Source of the DNA: Nageia nagi
Lineage: Eukaryota; Pinophyta
DNA: 64,000 nucleotides
Reading direction: 5' to 3'
NCBI GenBank assembly: GCA_050084985.1
Contig: JBITNC010000001.1
Span: 19,654,001 to 19,718,000, forward strand
Made by a program: the position numbers and the translations under genes. The notes under the pieces are model-generated. The model did not search any database, had not been told where the DNA came from, and saw only the letters and a program-made list of their open reading frames with translations. Shown here in pieces: positions 57,272-64,000 of this stretch (its first letter is position 1; each line of letters opens with the position of its first letter).

Positions 57272-58796
57272 ATAAAAACATAAAACTTATCAATAATGAA
57301 GTAAAAAAAGATAAAATGATAGTAAATAGTAACTAATTATACAAAATCATAATTTCCTACTAAAATCCAAAACATTAATAATGAACTTTCCATGTTTCAA
57401 GTGCAATAATATGTTAAAAACCATATAGAACCTAAATAAATAATTTTTTATGTATCTTTAATCCTAGCAATGATGCTAGGAATCTAGAGATGCCATCTGA
57501 TTTAAGCCATAAATTTTCAAAATATTTCAAAACACATGACGATTTTTCCTCTTATAGTAAAAATGACCTTGATTTCCTTCCATGCACATAAATAATGGTC
57601 CCTAAATTTTTATACTAAATGTTTCAAACAATTTCCAAATCTGATAAAAACTTAGCTAATTCAAAAATTTAATTCATCAAAAATATCCTAATCTATGCAT
57701 AAACTAAGAATATTAGAGAATTTTCATTACCTAGTACCCCTTGGGATAAGAATGAACAACAAGAACCCTATGACCCTATTGATAAGTAATTATATGAGCC
57801 ATAATTGCAATGATCACACCCAACTAATTGGTAGCTCTCCAAAATCCCTCAACAACCCAAATGGATACCTAGAACCTTGAGGATGTAAAAAAAGAAATCT
57901 AATTTTACTTATCTATAAACTATTTAGAATCCTCATTTCCAAATTTATCACTTATCCTTGTTTATGAACCAAAATCAACCTTCTTTTTATCGTTGCACAT
58001 GTGTGCACCCATCTGCAAACTATTTTTCATCATCTTAAACTTCCCTTAATGGTACATCACTGTTGGGATTCCAACACTACCATTAGATTAAATTGGTATT
58101 TTCTGCTAATTTTAAAACCTTAATCTTGGTTGTAGTTTACATGGAATAAAAAGATAAATTCATGTCAATAACAAAACCTAATTTATCAAAAATCCCCCTT
58201 GGGGTAAATTGGTAAAATTAAATAAGAAATGATCATCAATTTTTATGTTACCTAGTTAATTTCATTAAATTACTTAACATTTTCACTTCATGAATGCATA
58301 ACAAAACTAAGGAAATATTTATTTTTAGTAATTTGTTTCCTTTCTCTAACATTGCAGCTATGTTTCTATCACTTCCATTGGGTTCAAATGATAAAATTTC
58401 ATCTCTTTTCAATTTGGTATTTCATCTCTATGATAAAATGGAGAAAAATGTGTCTATTTTATTTATGTACCACATATTTTTGAAATTATATGGTTATTAA
58501 CTTTTTTTTATGTTTCAAAATCACATTGTGAAATGCTAAATATCATGAACAAATATCAATCTCATGAATATCAAAGTTACATATTATCTTACCTTATTAA
58601 TTGTCATTACATGTATTTCAGATAATACTTTGCAAAAATAGCTTTCATATATCACTTATCATAAATTAAGCTTATTAGTTAATTTCATGAAAAATTGCTT
58701 ATCATATATTATCAAATATTTTCATTATTACTTATAAAAAATAATGCTTGTGAAAACATATCAAAATATCAAATATTTTTGTATCATATTTATGGC
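57272..58796. other. AT-rich spacer of element 7
   Basis: No gene supported. Short frames of 60-70 codons have no recognisable content. Repeated 'ttcatcaaat' and 'atatcaaa' words only. Confidence 0.5.
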
Positions 58797-59095
58797 TTAT
58801 CATTGGCTTCCTCTATAAGAGAGAGAGACTATTATTATAAAATCCAAGGAAGCGTGGTGGATTGGGAAATCAAGTTGGTCACTCTTATCATTAGCTTCCT
58901 TTGTAAAGAAGGGGCACTCTTATTAGAAAATCCATGGAAACATGGTGGCTTGGGAAACCAAGTTGGTTGCTCTTATCATTTGATGCCTTTATAGGGAAGG
59001 GTAAATCTTATTATTTATCCCCTTTGTAAGGAAGATCCATCCATATCAAAAATTCATGAGAACATGATGGCTTGGGAAACCAAGTTGATCAATTT
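58797..59095. repeat. Tandem array of three units (about 87 to 120 bp) in element 7
   Basis: Units begin 'cttatcattggcttcct' at 58797, 58885 and 58972 and end 'gcttgggaaaccaagttgg'. The third contains an extra insertion. Confidence 0.85.
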
Positions 59096-59458
59096 AAATT
59101 GGTGATTTATCTTCATAACTCTTGGTGGGTAAGTCAACAAGGATAGGTTTGATTTCTTATCACTTACATACTTTCCATATCATGATATTTAATGTTTATA
59201 TTTGATATATCTTATGCAAAAGTGTTTTTTATTTGTTTTTTTTTAGATTTCTTTGTCTTTACCTAGGATTGCTCCTATGATGAGAGGTCCATCATGTTGC
59301 AACCAAGTCAAATAGGGGGCATAATATGGGTGAAAAATTAAGGCATCAAAAGCTACAACTATAAGACAACTTTTCAAAGAGTACTTTATTACTTTTTTTG
59401 TTATACTTTGAATTTATTCTTTGATTATCATTTATCCCAAAAGCATCAAACCATATTC

Positions 59459-59471
59459 AAAGTGGGGCATC
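59459..59471 (+). other. Polypurine tract of element 7
   Basis: AAAGTGGGGCATC directly before TGTTAATACTT. Confidence 0.6.
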
Positions 59472-60195
59472 TGTTAATACTTAAAAAGGAATTTTTATTT
59501 GATTAAAAACCCTTTTAGGTATTCAAAATAATTTATTTAATTTATTAAATAAATTATCTTATCATTGTCCACACTCATATACCTTTATATTTTATGATAA
59601 TAGGTCATCTTGACATTAGAATAAGCCTAAAGCGGAGCCTTAACACTAGACCTATTACCTATAAAGGTGGAGAGGTTGTGCATGATAAAATATATAACAT
59701 GACATGATATAATCTTGAATTCTTGATAGGTAGTAATATAATTTTATCGTTCTTGATCAATATTTCTTAATGCCACCTATCACTTATAAATTTTATCAAG
59801 CTTTGAGCTTTACATTCCTATTATCTTTTCATTAATTCATGATCAATATTTTGAGCATCAAAGGTGAGTGACAATATTGAGCAAAAGGATAATGCAATCT
59901 AGAAAGGTAACTGGGTGGCACCATTGGATTTTTAGCACTAGCACTAGATTAAGGTTAGATTTGTGGCTCCATTCCTTAGAAAAGATCATCATTCATCATT
60001 TTTGATTAAATATCATCTTTGTTCATCGTGAAAGGTAAAATATAAGTTTGTATTTTTTATAAATCTAGTTTGATAGGTCAAGGTCAATTAGGTCATTATC
60101 ATCTTTCATATGATTATTTTCTATTATTTTATGATTAATTACTTAAATTGAGTATTCTATAAATAACCTTAATTATTATTATTTTAGTTATAATA
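59472..60195 (+). repeat. Right LTR of element 7
   Basis: It starts TGTTAATAC and ends TTATAATA, so the usual terminal CA has decayed. It is followed by GTACC and the resumed element 6 coding sequence. Confidence 0.88.
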
Positions 60196-60200
60196 GTACC

Positions 60201-60512
60201 CCAAAGGGAAAAACTTTAATCTGCTTACTTATTATGATGTTGATTGAGTAGGTTGTGTTGATGATAGGAAGAGCACAAGTGGTGGCATCTTTTATCTTGG
60301 TGATAATCTTATTTTCTAGCATAATAAGAAACAAGAATCTATTTATTTATGTACAACAAAAGTTGAATATATGGTTGTAGTATCTTATTGCAAATAAGTG
60401 TTATGGATGAAGCAAATACTTAAAGGCTTTGGTATAGTTTGAAATGAACCCATTCCCTTGCTATGTGATAATACTAGTACAATTAAAATTTCTAAAAATC
60501 TAGTAATGTACT
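60201..60512 (+). pseudogene. RNase H of element 6, right part
   Basis: It continues from 51946: the PKG residues, then DYDVD-like residues, GCVDDRKSTSGG near 60254, IFYLGDNLIF, QESIYLCTTKVEYMVVVSYC near 60330, VLWMKQILKGFGIV and LLCDNTSTIKISKN near 60460. It breaks off at 60512, before the expected SRTKHI block, at an LTR-like TGTTGTGCCC. Confidence 0.88.
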
Positions 60513-60533
60513 TGTTGTGCCCTACACAACTCA

Positions 60534-60557
60534 CCCCAAAATTTAGCAATTTTGGGG
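60534..60557. other. Perfect 10-bp hairpin
   Basis: CCCCAAAATT (60534-60543) pairs with AATTTTGGGG (60548-60557) around the loop TAGC. It lies 21 bp inside the LTR-like start. Confidence 0.75.
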
Positions 60558-60809
60558 ATCCTCCATAACTTTCACCCATGTGACACCAAGTTGTTACAAT
60601 ATCTCCTTATCTCTAATCAAATAAAAATCATGGCTATCATCCCACCACTTAAGTGTGTCCAATTGCCCAAACTTGGTCATGTCATGATGAAGAGCTAAAC
60701 CCTAAAAAAGTGATTAAGTATAGGAAATCTAAGTCACATTTAGGTGAAACTAGGAAACTTGAGTTGAATCAGAATTAAGAAAGGTGAATTTGGGCCATTA
60801 CCAAGCTTG

Positions 60810-61535
60810 GCACATGCTCTAGGAAGATAAAAGTTTATATTTCAAGTACATGTGCTCAGGCTAGGATGATTCTCAATTTGAAGTTCAAGTTTGGAAGTAC
60901 AAACTAGGTCATTCTTGGACCTAATGTATGCCATGAAAAGATAAAATTTTATCTTTTTGGGGCATACTCCAAGCTTAGGAATACACTAAGGATGGAATGA
61001 AGGCTCAAAAAAGGTAACTTGGATCATTTCATGGCTAGTGTATGCCCCAAAAAGATAAAATTTTATCTTTTGAAAGCATGCACCCAAGCCAAGAGGTCTT
61101 CACAATGAGCTTGAAGCATGAGAGAGTGAAGTACACCTACCCAAGAGGTTAGTGCATGCCTCAAAAAGATAAAATGTTATATTTTGGGAGCATGAACTAA
61201 GCCTAGGAAGACATCTAGTTGAGGTGAAACATGAAAATTAACTAAGGCATGGAGCCTCAAAGCTTGGATATAGCTCCAACACAACTAGAGGTGCTAGTGC
61301 ATGCTTGAAAAAGAAAACAAATTAACTTTTGGGAGAATGTGCCAAGAATGGGAAGGTACTAAGATGGAATGAACTTAAGAAAATATGGTGACCTACAACC
61401 CAACACATGCTCTAGAAAGAAAAAATCTTAACTTTCTAGATCATGCATCCAAATTGGAGAAGCCAAAGAGTTGGGTACATGTTTCAAAAAAATAAAATCT
61501 TATCTTTTTAAACCATGCACTAGGCCTAAAGGTTA
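60810..61535. repeat. Array of seven palindrome-bearing units
   Basis: Inverted repeats are centred near 60834, 60947, 61060, 61174, 61322, 61425 and 61499. The typical form is a GCATGC-like outer arm, A-rich inner arm 'aaaagataaaa' and its complement. Units 2 and 3 contain a perfect 22-nt palindrome (60937-60958 and 61050-61071). Unit 6 pairs TCTAGAAAG (61411-61419) with CTTTCTAGA (61432-61440). Confidence 0.8.
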
Positions 61536-63285
61536 TTTTGGGTTAGTTCATTTTATATATAATCATCAGATGCTTATAGCATATTTGGATCCTCACTTAC
61601 AAATTCAAACAAAAATACATTCACCATTATGAGATCATACAAATTGTATATAAATTTGAAATTTGCATAATGTAAATCACAACTTGGCAATATCAAAAAT
61701 ACAACAAGATCAACATAATGATTTAAAATTGGTTCACCCAATGTGGGCTAATCCAATATAAAATTAGAGGATTCTCTTCTCATTATCTATGGACATTATA
61801 ATATTACATGTATAGAAAAAATACCATCAACATAATAGAAATACAATCTCCTACAACTACTACAACCTTTTATAGAAATAAGAAAATAATCTTAGAACTA
61901 CAAAACTCTAGAATGGACTCTTGGTCTTCCTTAAAATCCTACAATCCTAGAATTCTCAAACTCTCAAAAACCTTGTATTATGGAAACAAATAGTAGCATG
62001 CCCTTAAATAAGCTTGGAAATACCTTTGAAATGTCAGCTATAGGTATTGAATCATCTCATCTACCCACCATGTCAATGTCCCTTTGACTTCCCCTATTTA
62101 CTCATTAAAGTGCACATTATTAATGACCTAAAATTAGCAATTTGCATACCATTTGTGGCTTAAAATTGAATTCCAAATAACTCCAAATTTCAATTTTCAA
62201 TCTATCTCTAAGCATAGATACCTCTGGAATGAGTATTAGTCTTGCAAAGACAACCTAACATATGATCCAATTCGAATCACACCTCCCTTATGGAGAAGCA
62301 TTTGGTCTCACAAATGCATAAATGAGGATACAACTTTCCAACTCTAGACTTATCCATCCACTTAGTTTTATTAGTATTCTATCATTTTAATCTAACCAAC
62401 CACAACTCTATCTCACCTCTTCTTGTAGCATGAACCTTCTTTTGCAATATAGAATTTGTGATGATCCACCTCAAGATACTATTTTACCTCAAGTACCATC
62501 GAGGATTTGGATGGATTATATTTAAATAATTCTATCATGATGAATTTGATAATGGAATATATATCATTTGTGATAATCGGATGTTTTCTTCAAGATATTT
62601 TGACACAGATCACCTTAAGATAGAGAAGCGATCCAAAGACCCTAAGGACCAAAGGTGAATTGGTGATGGAAATGAAAGAGTAAGAGGAGGAAATGATTTG
62701 GTGTTGAATTTATGATACACCCTATGAACATATTAAATCATGTAACTTCATATAGAATAATTGCTATGACTCAATTTCTCAATGAAATTATGTTTGCCAA
62801 TGTGTGTGGATTAATCTTGTCCTATAGGATGAGGTGAGCATTATAGGTAAAGATGTGTTTCCCTTATTTTGTATTTTTGAAATTTGAATTTGAAATGGTG
62901 GGAAAAAGGAACATACCTTATTTAAATATTAAAATTTATATAAAGTTAGAAAAATAATTTTAATGGGGTAAATTTTTTTAAAAATGAGTGCCCATACTAT
63001 TGCCACATGGGGTTAATAGTAAAAACACTATTAGAAAAAGACTAAGGTCACCTTATGATGTTACAAAATATTTAATAGGTAGAAAAATAATGGAGTAATT
63101 ACCCTACTTAGTTTTATTTTTTTATGTTAGGTATAAATAATAGTTAACACTAATTTGTAAGTTAATAAAAAAGGTCTTAAAGTATTTAATACCATTTCAA
63201 TCATCAATAACTTTAAACAAAACTACCCAAAAATTATTAAAGGTGTGAGGAGATGTCCATTTGGACACACTTGGACTTCTTTGGC

Positions 63286-63293
63286 TATAAATA
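63286..63293 (+). promoter_or_regulatory. Candidate TATA box
   Basis: TATAAATA in ttggctataaataaaagggtg, preceded by a small inverted repeat (gtgtccatttggacac). It fits an LTR promoter, but the element is not established. Confidence 0.4.
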
Positions 63294-63519
63294 AAAGGGT
63301 GAAACCTTAAGCAAAATATATACCTAGCTATTTTTTTATTATTTCATTCTTATTATTCTCAAGTTTAGTGCAAAGTTACATGAAGAAAAGAAGTCTCTCT
63401 TCCTTCTTCAAGTTAAGGTGCATTCTTTTACATTTTTTTGCCTAATTAAATTAATCCTATTTTGAGGTATTTAATGAGTTGTATGAAAGTAAAAGAGTGG
63501 GATTTTCTTTTGTTATTCT

Positions 63520-63960
63520 TCTTTTATTTAGATGTAGGAGTGGAAAATTTCATGTACAAATTGTATTATGTATTTTATGATAATTTAAGGAGACTAGTCA
63601 AATATTTCTCCTTATACTTTTACCTAGAGTTTAATGAATTTATTTTGATTAGAATTTTATTAAAATTCTAATATGATGTTTATCATAATATTTGATAAAG
63701 GTTCATATAAAATTATTATTAGATTTGTACATGTAAGAGAATATGGTTATTATTTAAGGTTATACATGTCTTCTTAAAGTAGGAGTGGAATTTTCTTGTT
63801 ATTCTCTTTATTTAGATGTAGGGTGAAATTTTGTACAATTGTTATATTTATGATATTTAGGACTAGTAATATTTCTTATGCTTACTAAGTTATAATTTAT
63901 TACAATTTTATAACTTATAGATTATAAATGTTGATAAAGTTCTAATATTTGTTAGAAATG
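63520..63960. repeat. Drifted tandem duplication of about 260 bp
   Basis: The sequence from 'gttattcttcttttatttagatgtaggagtgg' near 63515 recurs from 'gttattctctttatttagatgtagggtg' near 63800, with later parts also matching (tttatgataatttaaggagactag against tttatgatatttaggactag). The second copy looks compressed by many small deletions. Confidence 0.65.
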
Positions 63961-64000
63961 TTTACCATTAAAATGTGTTATTTATTAAGTTACTATCTTT

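Larger units (their letters stand above)
51952..60195 (+). mobile_element. Element 7: non-autonomous gypsy-type element with gag and antisense PMD, no pol
   Basis: LTRs of 709 and 724 bp flank 6.8 kb that hold a gag remnant (53900-54800), then no protease, RT or integrase, then a minus-strand PMD ORF (57271-55720), a tandem array and a PPT. The left LTR starts TTTTAATAC where the right has TGTTAATAC. The insertion splits the RNase H of element 6 with a 5-bp duplication. The antisense PMD and the gag type link it to the Tat-like element 1. Confidence 0.85.
60513..64000. other. Unassigned AT-rich region, possibly the start of another LTR element
   Basis: It begins TGTTGTGCCCTACACAAC exactly where the element 6 RNase H is cut. 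It holds no recognisable gene; frames up to 69 codons look random. It contains a perfect hairpin, an array of palindromes, a TATA box at 63286 and a drifted duplication at 63520-63960. A very long LTR (over 2.7 kb to the TATA box) is possible. No partner copy is in the window. Confidence 0.4.

Overview
This window is plant nuclear DNA made almost entirely of nested, mostly decayed LTR retrotransposons. I see no host gene, no RNA gene and no bacterial-type feature. The evidence for a plant is Ty1/copia and Ty3/gypsy elements with plant-type gag, two RNase H domains in one pol, a chromodomain, and antisense plant mobile domain (PMD) genes. The base composition is AT-rich and insertions sit inside insertions, which suggests a large genome with slow removal of repeats. 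A gymnosperm is plausible but not proven; that is inference.

Layout. (1) 1-17190: a Tat-lineage Ty3/gypsy element (element 1), cut only at its left LTR by the window edge. Order: LTR, PBS, repeat-rich leader, gag, protease, RT, RNase H, archaeal-type RNase H, integrase, a sense ORF made of two diverged copies of one domain, paired hairpins, an antisense two-exon PMD ORF, hairpin, PPT, LTR. (2) 17191-23537 and 30864-31637: an older gypsy relic (element B) into which element 1 jumped. It has an integrase piece, then a long unrecognised sense ORF (18600-22435) and repeat-rich LTR-like sequence. (3) 23538-30858: a copia element (element 2) with 2.1-kb LTRs and a perfect 5-bp target duplication. 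It keeps an open 806-codon Gag-protease ORF but has lost most of integrase, all RT and most of RNase H. (4) 31638-45387: a decayed copia element (element 3) with a 5'-truncated left LTR, interrupted at 38882-44263 by a compact chromodomain gypsy (element 4) with a 5-bp target duplication. (5) 45388-47891: a minus-strand copia fragment (element 5). (6) 47892-51951 plus 60201-60512: a very decayed copia (element 6) related to element 2, split by element 7. (7) 51952-60195: a non-autonomous gypsy-type element with gag and an antisense PMD ORF but no pol. (8) 60513-64000: unassigned AT-rich DNA that begins with an LTR-like end and carries a striking array of palindromes.

How the parts relate. All genes here serve retrotransposition: Gag packages RNA, protease cuts the polyprotein, RT and RNase H copy it, integrase inserts it. 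Most frames are broken by stop codons that look like C-to-T changes at CGA, CAG, CAA or TGG codons. The most unusual signals are the PMD gene on the opposite strand of the gypsy elements, including one that has lost pol; the duplicated sense ORF after integrase; and the contrast between nearly identical LTRs and a badly broken interior in element 1.
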